In this document: positions 28,582 to 38,004 of the stretch, piece after piece
How positions within the stretch are numbered: the stretch's first letter is position 1
Layout of the letters: each line of letters opens with the position of its first letter
DNA from: Maribacter sp.
Lineage (GTDB): Bacteria; Bacteroidota; Bacteroidia; Flavobacteriales; Flavobacteriaceae
Length of the DNA stretch: 64,000 bases
NCBI GenBank assembly: GCA_011050675.1
Contig: DRFI01000004.1
Span: 92,127-156,126, forward strand
Direction of reading: 5' to 3'
Notes under the pieces: model-generated
Told to the model about the DNA's origin: nothing
Seen by the model: the letters and a program-made list of their open reading frames with translations, nothing else
Databases searched by the model: none
Program-made: the position numbers and the translations under genes

Positions 28582-29358
28582 TTAACCTAGTTTATTATTG
28601 AGTTTACTCAATTTAATTTGAGTAAGAATCTTTTTAGTGTATAATGGAAAATCGGCATTAAGCATCCAACCAAAATAGCCTGGTTCTTTTTCCAAAACTG
28701 CATGTACCTTTTTCCCTTTATGCTTACCAAATGAAAATACCTCTTCACCTTCTTCATCCATCGCAATAAAACCTGCAAAATCGACAGATTGTTTTCTTCT
28801 AGAAAATTCAGATAGTTTTTTGATATTATTTTCTAAATCTGGGTACCTATCCAACTGCGAAAGCAACACTTCGTAAGTCGCATTTGTATCTGCCGCTGCA
28901 CTATGTGCATTGGTAAGATCTTTATCACAATAAAACTTATATGCGGCTTCTAGCGTCCGTTTTTCCATCTTATGAAAAATGGTCTGGACATCTACAGATA
29001 CCGTATTCTTCATATCAAAATCAATATCGGCACGTAGCAATTCTTCTGCCAATAAAGGGATATCGAATCGGTCTGAATTAAACCCTCCTAAATCACTATC
29101 CTTTACAATCTTATAAATCTCTTTAGCAAGCTCCTTGAATGTTGGTTCGTTCGCCACCTTTTCATTGGTAATACCATGCACTGCAATTACCTCATCTGGT
29201 ATTACCATTTCAGGATTAACAAGCCATGTTTTACTTTCTTTATTTCCATTAGGATATACCTTAAGTATTGCTATTTCTACAATACGATCCTTTGCAACAT
29301 TGATGCCAGTTGTTTCTAAATCAAAGAAGCAAATAGGTCTGGTAAGCTTTAATTCCAT
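28582..29358 (-). CDS. 3'-5' exonuclease, DnaQ/DEDDh family
   Basis: A 258-residue protein. The exonuclease motifs are FFDLETTGI (Asp and Glu of Exo I, about 12-20), GGFNSDRFDIPLL (Exo II) and NAHSAAADTNAT with His and Asp of DEDDh Exo III. A C-terminal part (about 205-258) with FSFGKHKGKKV and YFGWMLNADFP resembles the domain attached to exonuclease X-like proteins, so this is a stand-alone nuclease rather than the replicative epsilon subunit. It starts the minus-strand operon ending in cinA. Confidence 0.9.
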   Translation of the reverse strand: MELKLTRPICFFDLETTGINVAKDRIVEIAILKVYPNGNKESKTWLVNPEMVIPDEVIAVHGITNEKVANEPTFKELAKEIYKIVKDSDLGGFNSDRFDIPLLAEELLRADIDFDMKNTVSVDVQTIFHKMEKRTLEAAYKFYCDKDLTNAHSAAADTNATYEVLLSQLDRYPDLENNIKKLSEFSRRKQSVDFAGFIAMDEEGEEVFSFGKHKGKKVHAVLEKEPGYFGWMLNADFPLYTKKILTQIKLSKLNNKLG

Positions 29359-29519
29359 ACGTGTTCTACTTTTAACAAAGATACCTTTTCGTTTTTTAGA
29401 CGCACAAAGTTACCTCTGTTTAATTTATTCCAAGAAGAGAAATCTGAAAAACTATAGCATAAATCAATTGTTAGAACAAAACTAGTCATACTTAAACAAC
29501 TGTAAATGAAAATACAACC

Positions 29520-29557
29520 AAAAAAATACCCCATTAATACTTTAAGCATTATGGGGC
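29520..29557 (-). terminator. Terminator of the E2 gene
   Basis: On the minus strand CCCCATAATGC pairs with GTATTAATGGGG (one bulge) and is followed by TATTTTTTTGG. It sits 27 bases after the stop of the dihydrolipoamide acyltransferase gene. Confidence 0.75.
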
Positions 29558-29581
29558 ATCTGATTATTTTAAATTTTAGAA

Positions 29582-30958
29582 TTACACCTCTCGGTTAACA
29601 TCCCATCCTTCTAGGTAGTCTGCAACAGCTTTCGCGAACATACTACCCAAAGCACCGTTTACCACTCTGTGATCATAACTATGAGATAAATACATTTTGC
29701 TACGAATAGCTATTACATCTCCTTCAGATGTTTCTATAACAGAAGGAATTTTACGTATTGCACCTAAAGCCAAAATACCTACTTGCGGTTGATTGATAAT
29801 AGGAGTACCAAAGACACTACCAAATGTACCAACATTGGTTACAGTATATGTTCCCCCTTGAACCTCGTCTGGTTTTAATGCATTATTTCTAGAACGGTCT
29901 GCCAAATCGTTTACCACCTTAGCTATACCCATCAAGTTCAATTGATCTGCATTCTTAATTACAGGAACAATAAGATTACCGTCTGGCAATGCAGCTGCCA
30001 TACCTATATTGATATTTTTCTTCTTAACAACAGTATCACCATCTAAAGAAATATTCATCATAGGATATTTCTTTAATGCTTTAGCTACGGCTTCCATAAA
30101 GATTGGTGTGAAGGTAAATTTCTCTCCTTCTCTCTTAAAGAACCCATCTTTAATTTTATTACGCCAAGTAACAATATTAGTAACATCAACCTCTATAAAA
30201 CTCTGTACATGAGCTGAAGTAGAAACACTATCTGTCATATGCTTGGCAATCAACTTGCCCATTCTTGTCATTGGTATAACCTCGTCTCCACGAGAAACCT
30301 GCATTTTAGGTTTTTCAGTAACCGCTGTATTCGTTGCTACCTCTTTTTCTTGCGAAACTGTATTTGAGCTTACTACTTTTTGTGTCGCCTCTACCGTTTT
30401 AGCTGCAACTTCTTTGACAACAGGCTTACTAACTCCGTTTTTTACATAACTTAAGATATCATCTTTAGTTACTCTTCCATCCTTTCCTGTACCAGCAATT
30501 TGATCTAGAACCTCAAAAGAAATACCTTCTTCTTTGGCTATATTTTTAACTAAAGGAGAATAGAATCTGTCTGAACTTCCATTTACATGAACTGAAGATG
30601 TTTCTGCTTTCGCATGTACTACAGCAGATTCTGCTGCAGAAATCATTTCCTCTTGTACAGGTTCTTCTTCTACAACATCATTTCCTGTATTTGAAATTTC
30701 ACTAACATCAACATCATCACCAACCTGTATAATTGCCACAGTTTGACCTACTTTGACAACATCATCAACATTATAACATTTCTCTAAAAGAATACCGTCG
30801 ACCTCACTTGGCACTTCACTATCAACCTTATCTGTAGCAATTTCAAAAATGGCTTCGTCCATCTCAATTGTATCACCTACCTCTTTCAACCATGACGTTA
30901 ATGTTGCTTCTGCAACACTCTCTCCCATACGTGGTAGTTTTAATTCAAATTTTGACAT
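29582..30958 (-). CDS. 2-oxo acid dehydrogenase complex dihydrolipoyl acyltransferase (E2)
   Basis: A 458-residue E2 with one lipoyl domain (about 1-78; lipoylated Lys in EIATDKVDSEVPS), an Ala/Val/Glu-rich linker, a peripheral E3-binding domain (YSPLVKNIAKEEGI to DGRVTKDDIL, about 133-170), a second linker and the catalytic domain (about 225-455). The layout fits branched-chain or mixed 2-oxo acid dehydrogenases. The catalytic His is in SYDHRVVNG, but the usual HxxxDG Asp is Asn434 (codon AAC, 29657-29659). E1 and E3 genes are not adjacent. A TATTTTTG box lies at 30996-31003. Confidence 0.93.
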   Translation of the reverse strand: MSKFELKLPRMGESVAEATLTSWLKEVGDTIEMDEAIFEIATDKVDSEVPSEVDGILLEKCYNVDDVVKVGQTVAIIQVGDDVDVSEISNTGNDVVEEEPVQEEMISAAESAVVHAKAETSSVHVNGSSDRFYSPLVKNIAKEEGISFEVLDQIAGTGKDGRVTKDDILSYVKNGVSKPVVKEVAAKTVEATQKVVSSNTVSQEKEVATNTAVTEKPKMQVSRGDEVIPMTRMGKLIAKHMTDSVSTSAHVQSFIEVDVTNIVTWRNKIKDGFFKREGEKFTFTPIFMEAVAKALKKYPMMNISLDGDTVVKKKNINIGMAAALPDGNLIVPVIKNADQLNLMGIAKVVNDLADRSRNNALKPDEVQGGTYTVTNVGTFGSVFGTPIINQPQVGILALGAIRKIPSVIETSEGDVIAIRSKMYLSHSYDHRVVNGALGSMFAKAVADYLEGWDVNREV

Positions 30959-30995
30959 ATCGATAATTTAAAGCTTGTTTTGTTTATATTTTTTG

Positions 30996-31003
30996 CAAAA
31001 ATA
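30996..31003 (-). promoter_or_regulatory. Candidate -7 box of the E2 gene
   Basis: Minus strand reads TATTTTTG, 37 bases before the E2 ATG. No TTG at the expected -33 distance. Confidence 0.45.
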
Positions 31004-31048
31004 ATAAAATAAATACCTTTTTATTGATATTTACTTTAAATACAATAA

Positions 31049-31669
31049 CTAATCTTGACGTAATGAACCTTCAAACGGTACTCTATTCAAAATACTTCTT
31101 CCTAAAGTGACTTCATCGGCGTATTCAAGTTCATCGCCTACCGCTATACCTCGTGCAATTGTAGAAGTTTTAACCTCTAACCCTTCTATCTGTCTGTAGA
31201 TATAAAAATTCGTGGTATCTCCCTCCATAGTAGAACTCAACGCAAAAATTAATTCCTTTATTACGCCTTTTCTCACTTTATCTACTAACGTTCCAATTTT
31301 CAAATTTTGAGGACCAATACCTTCCATAGGAGATATTTTACCTCCAAGCACATGGTACTTACCCCTAAATTGTTCTGTATTTTCTATAGCCATTACATCT
31401 CTAATATCTTCAACAACGCAAACCAATGCATCATCTCTTTTAGGGTTTGCACATATTTCACACATAGTTGTATCGGAAATATTATGACAATTTTGACAAA
31501 ATTGAATTTTGCCCCGTAAATTAACTAATGATGTAGAAAGGTTTTCTGTACGCTGTTCTGGTTGCTTCAACAAATGAAGCACCAAACGTAAAGCCGTACG
31601 TTTGCCAATACCTGGCAATTGCGAGACTTCGTACACTGCGTTTTCTAATAATTTAGATGAAAAATCCAT
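31049..31669 (-). CDS. recR: Recombination mediator protein RecR
   Basis: A 206-residue RecR, acting with RecO and RecF to load RecA at gaps. It has the helix-hairpin-helix [17 protein letters not shown], a C4 zinc finger formed by [16 protein letters not shown], and a Toprim domain starting [15 protein letters not shown] with the conserved [12 protein letters not shown]. Full length for the family. It follows the M20 peptidase gene at a distance of 155 bases and precedes the E2 gene with 90 bases between. Confidence 0.97.
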   Translation of the reverse strand: MDFSSKLLENAVYEVSQLPGIGKRTALRLVLHLLKQPEQRTENLSTSLVNLRGKIQFCQNCHNISDTTMCEICANPKRDDALVCVVEDIRDVMAIENTEQFRGKYHVLGGKISPMEGIGPQNLKIGTLVDKVRKGVIKELIFALSSTMEGDTTNFYIYRQIEGLEVKTSTIARGIAVGDELEYADEVTLGRSILNRVPFEGSLRQD

Positions 31670-31824
31670 AGCTTTTATTCGGTATAAATTTACAACTAAA
31701 CTTGAAAATCATACCCCACCATTTTCACAAAATTATTTAACATTTAAAAAGTTTAGAAAATAAAAATATTGAACACGAACAAACAACGCTAAGAACTGTA
31801 TTCCAAAATCTAAAATTCTATTAA

Positions 31825-33135
31825 TTATTTATCATGACCAGCTTCAATAATTGTAAGTAATAATGCTAATTTAATAGCCTCGGCCCCATTTTCATTAACC
31901 CACCATTCATGAAGAGAATGTGCGCCTCCGCCAACACCACCTCTTCCAATTGTTATTGCAGGGACACCTATGGAAATAGGAATATTACCATTTGTAGAAC
32001 CTCTAGTTAGGCTTGGCTCATATCCAAACAATTTAGTAGCGCTTATAGCTCGCTGTACTAACGGGGTATCTAACGAAAGTTCTCCAGACGGTCTATCCCC
32101 AATCTTTATTAACTCTAATGAAATTTTATCATCAATACCTGTGTTATTATACTCCTCTAAAGCTGTTTGCATTGACTGTTTAAAAATAGCTTCTACCTCT
32201 TTTAATCTACCACTATCAACAGATCGCATATCCACTTCCATCCAAGATTCAAAAGGTATCGAATTTACAGAAGTGCCACCTCCTATTCTACCTATATTAA
32301 AACTTGTTTTAGCACCTTCATCGGTAAAAGCTTTTGCATTCTCCGTAAATTCTTTAATTGCAAAACCAAGCGCATGATGAGGATTTGCCAACCCGAAAGC
32401 TCCCCATGAATGACCTCCTTTTCCCGTAAACAAAGCTTTATATCTAACCGAACCTAATCCTGCATTATTAACCCTGCCAATAGCGCCGCCATCAATTGAA
32501 ATCCAAGAGTCTATTTTTGTTGCACCTTTATTAAATAAATGTTTAACGCCTCTTAAATCTCCTATACCTTCTTCACCAACCGTACCAACAAACCAAACAT
32601 CTGCTTTAGTTTTTATATCAGTTTTTTTCATTGCCTTAAAAATAGCTATCAACATAGAGAGTCCTCTTGTATCATCACCAACGCCTGGTGCAAATAGGGT
32701 ATCTCCTTTTTTTACCACTTTTACATCTGTGCCTTCTGGAAAAACCGTATCTAAATGTGCATCCAAAACAACTACCTTACCTCCTTCTGTTCCTTTTCTA
32801 ATTCCAATAACATTACCAACCTCATCTATAGACACGCTTTCCAAACCTGCTTCAATAAACATATTTTTAAATGCCTCTGCTCTTTTAGCTTCCATGAATG
32901 GTGGGGCCGGAATTTCGGTCAACTGAATTAAATCCTTCTCCGTTTCATTTTCAATTGCATCTATAAATTCAAAAGCACTTGTAATACTCTTATCTTTAAG
33001 CAGCTTCCCAACCTCCTTGTTTATCTTCTTATCCGTAATTAGACTTTCCTGACCAATCAATACATTACCCATTAATAAACTGATTACCATTAAATGAAGT
33101 AAAGCCCTATTCTTTAAAAGAAATTCTCGTCGCAT
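31825..33135 (-). CDS. M20 family metallopeptidase (peptidase T-like), exported
   Basis: A 436-residue zinc peptidase with an N-terminal hydrophobic signal (about 8-28). The M20 metal motifs are VVLDAHLDTVFPEG (first His and Asp), APGVGDDTRGLS (bridging Asp), TVGEEGIGDLRG (catalytic Glu-Glu) and the late HSLHEWW His. The dimerisation lid runs about 225-345. It likely trims di- or tripeptides or N-acylated amino acids in the periplasm; specificity is unknown. It is divergent from the sodium:solute symporter, with a 14-bp inverted repeat between them, suggesting shared control of peptide breakdown and uptake. Confidence 0.9.
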   Translation of the reverse strand: MRREFLLKNRALLHLMVISLLMGNVLIGQESLITDKKINKEVGKLLKDKSITSAFEFIDAIENETEKDLIQLTEIPAPPFMEAKRAEAFKNMFIEAGLESVSIDEVGNVIGIRKGTEGGKVVVLDAHLDTVFPEGTDVKVVKKGDTLFAPGVGDDTRGLSMLIAIFKAMKKTDIKTKADVWFVGTVGEEGIGDLRGVKHLFNKGATKIDSWISIDGGAIGRVNNAGLGSVRYKALFTGKGGHSWGAFGLANPHHALGFAIKEFTENAKAFTDEGAKTSFNIGRIGGGTSVNSIPFESWMEVDMRSVDSGRLKEVEAIFKQSMQTALEEYNNTGIDDKISLELIKIGDRPSGELSLDTPLVQRAISATKLFGYEPSLTRGSTNGNIPISIGVPAITIGRGGVGGGAHSLHEWWVNENGAEAIKLALLLTIIEAGHDK

Positions 33136-33190
33136 GATTATTTTTATTTAGAATTTAATACTTGAAAAGGTATCAAAATTTAATGGGTAA

Positions 33191-33233
33191 AGAAATGTTC
33201 AATTCGTTTTTTACATACTAATTGAACATTTCT
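33191..33233. repeat. 14-bp perfect inverted repeat between divergent genes
   Basis: AGAAATGTTCAATT (33191-33204) and AATTGAACATTTCT (33220-33233) are exact reverse complements with a 15-base spacer. The element sits 55 bases before the M20 peptidase ATG and 75 before the symporter ATG. The arms are AT-rich and no U-run follows, so an operator is more likely than a terminator. Confidence 0.75.
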
Positions 33234-33308
33234 CAATTTATACTCTAAGATTTTAAGTTATCGCTCTACCTCCTGTAACTTTTTGTAATTTGCCGCAAAT
33301 TTTACAAC

Positions 33309-34796
33309 ATGAACGCCTCTCATATTTTACTATTAATTTCAGGTTACTTTGTTTTGCTTTTAATTATCTCCTATTTCACTGGCAAAAACGATTCTAACGA
33401 AGATTTTTTTAAGGCAGGAAAACAATCTCCGTGGTACTTGGTTGCATTTGGTATGGTGGGCGCATCTTTATCTGGCGTAACATTTATATCTGTTCCTGGC
33501 TGGGTAGAAGCATCTGAGTTTAGCTATATGCAAGTAGTTTTCGGATATTTCTTAGGGTATATGGTAACTGCTTTTGTTCTGCTGCCGATTTATTATAAAC
33601 AAAATGTAACTTCCATATATGAGTATTTAGATGACCGATTTGGCTTTGTCAGTTATAAAGTTGGAGCAATCTCCTTTTTTATATCAAGAGTTCTCGGTGC
33701 AGCTTTTAGATTATTTTTAGTAGCTATTGTTCTTCAACAATTTGTATTCGACGCATGGAACGTTCCTTTTGAAATCACCGTTATTCTTTCTATACTACTA
33801 ATATGGATATATACTTTTAGAGGAGGAATAAAAACCATTGTATGGACAGATACACTACAAACACTATTTATGCTAGTATCTGTAGGGCTTTCTATTTATT
33901 TTATATTAGATAAAATGGATTGGACGTTCATTGAATTTTTAAACTCCCAAGAATTAAGTAAATACAGCAAAACATTTTTTACAGATGACCTTTCCTCGAA
34001 AAATCATTTGGTAAAATCATTTTTAGGAGGAATGTTCATTACAATTTGTATGACTGGACTTGATCAAGATATGATGCAAAAAAACCTGACTTGCAGAAAT
34101 TTAGGGGAAGCTCAAAAGAATATGGTCAGTTTTAGTATTGTATTGGTAGTTGTCACTTTCGTATTCATGCTACTAGGCGCGTTACTGTTCATCTATGCAG
34201 ATGCCCATAACATCACTATCCCTCTTATGGACGGTTCACCGAAATCTGATTTATTGTTTCCTGAAATTGCCTTAAATAGCGGCTTGGGTATAACCGTTGC
34301 AGTCACTTTTATGCTTGGTTTAATTGCTGCTGCATATAGTAGTGCAGACAGTGCTCTTACCTCTTTAACGACATCATTCTGTGTAGATTTTCTTAATACA
34401 GAAAAGAAATCTGAGCATGTAGCCAAAAAGACACGTAGAATTACGCACATTGGCATGAGTATACTACTTATACTAGTGGTAATTTCTTTTAAATATATTC
34501 TAGATAAAAATGTTATTGACGGCCTTTTAACCGTAGCCTCATATACTTACGGTCCTTTATTAGGACTATTCTCTTTTGGCATATTCACTAAACATCAAGT
34601 AAAAGATAGATATGTTTGGATTGTTGCCCTTATTTGCGTGTCTGTTATTCTAGTTTTAGCGAAGCTACCTAGCGAATATTTGGGAGGTTATATTTTTGGA
34701 TACGAACTTTTACCGTTGAACGGCCTACTGACATTTATAGGTTTATGGCTCATTCGTAAGAAAAACACCTCGGCTGACAAGGAAGATATTACTTAA
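33309..34796 (+). CDS. Sodium:solute symporter (SSS family)
   Basis: A 495-residue integral membrane protein with about 13 hydrophobic helices. SSS features are the [27 protein letters not shown] loop in the first helices, [10 protein letters not shown], the [12 protein letters not shown] segment (about 175-190), the sodium-site helix [20 protein letters not shown], and [11 protein letters not shown]. The substrate could be a sugar, sialic acid or proline-like compound; nearby genes do not decide it. It is divergent from the M20 peptidase and its 3' end overlaps the CoA-binding protein gene by four bases. Confidence 0.92.
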   Translation: MNASHILLLISGYFVLLLIISYFTGKNDSNEDFFKAGKQSPWYLVAFGMVGASLSGVTFISVPGWVEASEFSYMQVVFGYFLGYMVTAFVLLPIYYKQNVTSIYEYLDDRFGFVSYKVGAISFFISRVLGAAFRLFLVAIVLQQFVFDAWNVPFEITVILSILLIWIYTFRGGIKTIVWTDTLQTLFMLVSVGLSIYFILDKMDWTFIEFLNSQELSKYSKTFFTDDLSSKNHLVKSFLGGMFITICMTGLDQDMMQKNLTCRNLGEAQKNMVSFSIVLVVVTFVFMLLGALLFIYADAHNITIPLMDGSPKSDLLFPEIALNSGLGITVAVTFMLGLIAAAYSSADSALTSLTTSFCVDFLNTEKKSEHVAKKTRRITHIGMSILLILVVISFKYILDKNVIDGLLTVASYTYGPLLGLFSFGIFTKHQVKDRYVWIVALICVSVILVLAKLPSEYLGGYIFGYELLPLNGLLTFIGLWLIRKKNTSADKEDIT

Positions 34797-35152
34797 TATT
34801 GCCTGGTACTCAACAGCACTAAAGTACATGCTACTTCCGCTTCTATACCATTGTTTTTTAATAATTTATAGAAATCAGAATTTTCAGTTCCAGGATTAAA
34901 AATTACCCGTTTTGGAGACAAAGAAATAATACTATTATAATATTCTTCTTGTCTTTTTGGATTTATATATAGGGTTATTGTGTGAATATCACTAATTTCG
35001 TCCAAACTATTATTGATATTGACTCCAGAAACCACTCCTTCCCTTAACCCGAAGGCTAAAGTTTCTACCCCCGAATCTACCAGTCTATGTATAGCTAAGT
35101 TACTATATCGAGTTGGTTTTAACGAGGCTCCGAACACTAGGGTCTTTTTCAT
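34793..35152 (-). CDS. CoA-binding domain protein (CoA_binding_2, YccU-like)
   Basis: A 119-residue Rossmann-fold protein. The nucleotide-binding start is [20 protein letters not shown], followed by the strand VETLAFGL and the C-terminal [16 protein letters not shown] typical of the YccU family. No enzymatic activity is known for the family. It converges on the symporter with a four-base overlap and has the 397-bp gap upstream. Confidence 0.85.
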   Translation of the reverse strand: MKKTLVFGASLKPTRYSNLAIHRLVDSGVETLAFGLREGVVSGVNINNSLDEISDIHTITLYINPKRQEEYYNSIISLSPKRVIFNPGTENSDFYKLLKNNGIEAEVACTLVLLSTRQY

Positions 35153-35307
35153 GATAAATAAATGTTAAAAATTCACTAACATGTAACTAATAAGGCAATA
35201 TTTCGTCTATTAGTAAAGTTAGATACTCTCTGAGTATAAAAATATTGTTGGTAACGCTATATGTTTATAGTTAATGGTTAGTGTTTAGTATAGCCTATCA
35301 GCATTTG

Positions 35308-35345
35308 AAGCCCGACTTCCAATTCATTTTGGAATGTTCGGGTTT
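35308..35345 (+). terminator. Long interrupted hairpin, orphan terminator-like element
   Basis: AAGCCCGA pairs with TTCGGGTTT (one G-T wobble) and the inner TTCCAA with TTGGAA, followed by CTTCTTTT on the plus strand. No plus-strand gene lies just upstream, so its client is unclear. Confidence 0.45.
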
Positions 35346-35515
35346 CTTCTTTTAATGCCTTTTCATAAAAGACGTTACTTCCACGATTACCTTTCTTTAA
35401 AACCCAAAAATTGTATCATTAAAGTAACAATAAGGACTTAATTGCGTCTATTACTTTATATAGTGGTATTTAATATAGAAGATTGGTTGGTTTTTTCTTA
35501 TTAGGTAAACTATAT

Positions 35516-35543
35516 AGCACCCATAGCAAAAACTACGGGTGCT
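35516..35543. terminator. Terminator-like hairpin downstream of fabH
   Basis: AGCACCCATAG / CTACGGGTGCT with one mismatch and loop CAAAAA. It lies seven bases beyond the fabH stop. T-rich sequence follows on the plus side and a weaker TATATAG on the minus side. Confidence 0.65.
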
Positions 35544-35549
35544 TTATTT

Positions 35550-36560
35550 TTACCATCTTATTATTACGCTACCCCAGGTAAAACCACTACCAAATGCGGC
35601 TAAGACTACCAAGTCTCCACTTTTTACCTTACCAGCCTCCCAAGCTTCTGTAAGTGCTATAGGAATAGAAGCAGCTGTAGTGTTACCGTATTTCATAATA
35701 TTATTGAAAACTTGGTCATCACTCAACTGAAATTTCTTTTGAATAAATTGAGATATTCTTAAATTGGCTTGATGTGGCACCAATAAATTAATGTCAGTAG
35801 ACTTCAATTTATTCTTCTCTAAACCTTCAATAATAACTTCGCTAAAACGAACAACTGCATTCTTAAATACGAATTGCCCATTCATATATGGAAAGTAAGA
35901 TTCATCATTAGGGTCATTATCTGCAATAATATCGTTAACCCATCTTTTACCCATACCAGGGGCAATTAAAGATAATTCTTCAGCATGCTGACCTTCAGAA
36001 TGTAAATGAGTAGATAATATACCTTTTGTGTTATCTTCTTCTCTTGATAAAACAGCTGCACCAGCACCATCACCAAAAATTACAGAGACTCCCCTACCTC
36101 GTGTAGTCATATCCAATCCATGAGAATGAAGTTCTGAACCAATAACAAGTACATTTTTGTACATACCTGTTTTAATATACTGATCGGCAATTGAGATTGC
36201 ATATACAAAACCAGAACATTGATTACGAACATCTAATGCACCAACAGTTTTAATACCTAAGTCTCTTTGCACTAAAACCCCTGGTCCAGGAAAATAATAA
36301 TCCGGACTCAAGGTTGCAAATACTATAAAATCAATATCGTCTTTGTCTATACCTGCTCTTTCGATAGCAATTTTAGCGGCTTTCACACCCATGGTCGTAG
36401 TTGTATCACCATCACCCTTAACAACATGCCTTCTTTCTTTTATGCCGGTACGTTCTTGGATCCAAGCATCATTTGTATCCATCACCTTTGACAAATCATC
36501 GTTTGTCACTACGTTATCAGGCACATAATGACCTAAGCCAATTATTTTTGAATTATACAT
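35550..36560 (-). CDS. fabH: 3-oxoacyl-ACP synthase III family protein
   Basis: A 336-residue thiolase-fold condensing enzyme. The Cys-His-Asn triad is Cys115 in RNQCSGFVYA, His in LLVPHQANLRI and Asn in KYGNTTAASIP. It opens SKIIGLGHYVPDNVVTNDDL with WIQERTGIKERR, the KAS III signature, and fits the housekeeping enzyme that joins acetyl- or branched acyl-CoA to malonyl-ACP. Slightly longer than E. coli FabH, with an insertion near DNDPNDESYFPYMNG typical of a Bacteroidota paralogue group, so the chain-length role is less certain. No rpmF/plsX neighbours are present. Confidence 0.88.
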   Translation of the reverse strand: MYNSKIIGLGHYVPDNVVTNDDLSKVMDTNDAWIQERTGIKERRHVVKGDGDTTTTMGVKAAKIAIERAGIDKDDIDFIVFATLSPDYYFPGPGVLVQRDLGIKTVGALDVRNQCSGFVYAISIADQYIKTGMYKNVLVIGSELHSHGLDMTTRGRGVSVIFGDGAGAAVLSREEDNTKGILSTHLHSEGQHAEELSLIAPGMGKRWVNDIIADNDPNDESYFPYMNGQFVFKNAVVRFSEVIIEGLEKNKLKSTDINLLVPHQANLRISQFIQKKFQLSDDQVFNNIMKYGNTTAASIPIALTEAWEAGKVKSGDLVVLAAFGSGFTWGSVIIRW

Positions 36561-36678
36561 AGTAATATTTTAACCCTGATAAAGCTCAGGTATAATTAGT
36601 GTTGCAATATAAACAACTATTAAGAATTCTATTTAAAAATATAACATTCGCTAACTATTGAGAATAGTAGTTGCGTGC

Positions 36679-37989
36679 TTAATTTAGATACTTCTTATAG
36701 TCGTTTACTATAATATTAGCTTTTAAATCATGAAGTAGATTATAAAGGCCAAAAAATGTACGATTCATATATAAAAAATGCTTTGAACCTCTGTTCCCAT
36801 TCATTTTTCTAATTTGTTTGTCTGAGGAAAACTGTTCTCCTAAATCTGCAATTTTACCCCAAAACACTTCATCGCCAAAATCAAAATGTTCATTATGAAA
36901 TGGTGATGTAAATAAACTTAGCAATTGATGAAATATCTCTTTAAAGAATAAAATTTCTTCTGGCGTATCTGAATGCATTAAAATCTCAAGTTCATATAGC
37001 TTCTCCGTAAACTTCTTTTCATCTGATATAATTTCTGGTCTAGCCAATTCAAAATAAGGAACATAGAATGAGTCAGGCACTTCTTTTATACAACCAAAAT
37101 CTATCGCAATTAGCTCATTGTCATTATCTACTAAAAAATTACCTGGGTGAGGATCTGCATGTACTTTACGTAATCCGTGAATTTGAAACATGTAAAAATC
37201 CCATAATGCCTGACCCAATTTATCGCCTATAGTTTGTGAGAAATTAGTTTTTGTAAATTCACTCAAATGCTTACCGGTCATCCAATCCATTGTAATAATA
37301 CGCTCGCTCGAGAGCTCGGTGTAATACTCTGGGAAATTTATATTCGGTATTATTTTACAAGCTTTAGTAATCTCTTGGCTTTGGGCAACTTCTAAAATAT
37401 AGTCTGTTTCTTCAACCAATTTATTCTCGACTTCTTTAAAGTATTTTTCTGAGTCTTTGCCTTTTAAATTAAACATACGAATAGCAATTGGTTTTACTAT
37501 TGCCAAATCGCTACTTATACTTTGTGCTACCCCAGGATACTGAATTTTAACGGCTAAATTCTTGCCGTCTTTAGTTGCTTTATGAACCTGCCCTATACTT
37601 GCTGCATTTATAGAATCTTTATCGAATGTATCAAATACCTCTTCAGGGTATTTGTCTAAATACTTTTTAAATGTTTTTCTTACTAAAGGTGCAGATAATG
37701 GAGGAACTGAAAACTGAGATAAAGAGAACTTTTCTACATACGCATTCGGTAGTAGATTCTTTTCCATACTCAACATTTGAGCGACTTTAAGGGCACTACC
37801 CTTCAAAGACTTTAGCCCATCATAAATATCTGTGGCGTTATCTTCGTTTAACTCGTCTTTAGTAGTATCTGGATTGATAATTTTTTTACCAAAATACTTG
37901 GCATAATTCCCGCCAATTTTAGCGCCTGTTTTCACAAGCTTACTTGCACGTTCTATCTTTCCTGTAGGTATTTTATCTAGTGTTTTCAA
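36679..37989 (-). CDS. ABC1/AarF (UbiB-like) atypical kinase family protein
   Basis: A 436-residue protein of the ABC1 family. Visible motifs are the KxAQ form of the N-terminal KxGQ signature (GSALKVAQMLSMEK), the Ala-rich loop SINAASIGQVHKAT in place of a P-loop, LAVKIQYPGV with the catalytic Lys, KVHADPHPGNFLVD and the metal-binding IAIDFG. Relatives support isoprenoid quinone synthesis or lipid homeostasis. No ATG precedes the conserved region: TTG at 37987-37989, 15 bases after the TetR stop, is the only reasonable start. It is paired in an operon with the TetR regulator. Confidence 0.88.
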   Translation of the reverse strand: MKTLDKIPTGKIERASKLVKTGAKIGGNYAKYFGKKIINPDTTKDELNEDNATDIYDGLKSLKGSALKVAQMLSMEKNLLPNAYVEKFSLSQFSVPPLSAPLVRKTFKKYLDKYPEEVFDTFDKDSINAASIGQVHKATKDGKNLAVKIQYPGVAQSISSDLAIVKPIAIRMFNLKGKDSEKYFKEVENKLVEETDYILEVAQSQEITKACKIIPNINFPEYYTELSSERIITMDWMTGKHLSEFTKTNFSQTIGDKLGQALWDFYMFQIHGLRKVHADPHPGNFLVDNDNELIAIDFGCIKEVPDSFYVPYFELARPEIISDEKKFTEKLYELEILMHSDTPEEILFFKEIFHQLLSLFTSPFHNEHFDFGDEVFWGKIADLGEQFSSDKQIRKMNGNRGSKHFLYMNRTFFGLYNLLHDLKANIIVNDYKKYLN

Positions 37990-38004
37990 ATTGCAAAATT
38001 TAGA

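Larger units (their letters stand above)
35153..35549. other. Intergenic region with hairpins and an imperfect direct repeat
   Basis: This 397-bp gap holds a long imperfect hairpin (35308-35345), a terminator-like hairpin (35516-35543) next to fabH, and two copies of a GTAAC-AATAAGG-N8/9-CGTCTATTA motif at about 35184-35212 and 35424-35453. No convincing coding frame or known RNA was seen. The upstream part must contain the promoter of the CoA-binding protein gene. Confidence 0.55.

Noticed and set aside
29349..29549. Minus-strand frame of 66 residues between the E2 gene and the exonuclease gene
   Set aside because: It starts within the E2 terminator, overlaps the exonuclease start and has no recognisable protein features.
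29582..31669. Possible branched-chain dehydrogenase operon
   Set aside because: Only the E2 gene is present; recR upstream is unrelated, so no operon claim is made.
31970..32377. 135-residue plus-strand frame opposite the M20 peptidase
   Set aside because: Antisense shadow of an intact peptidase gene; no promoter or domain.
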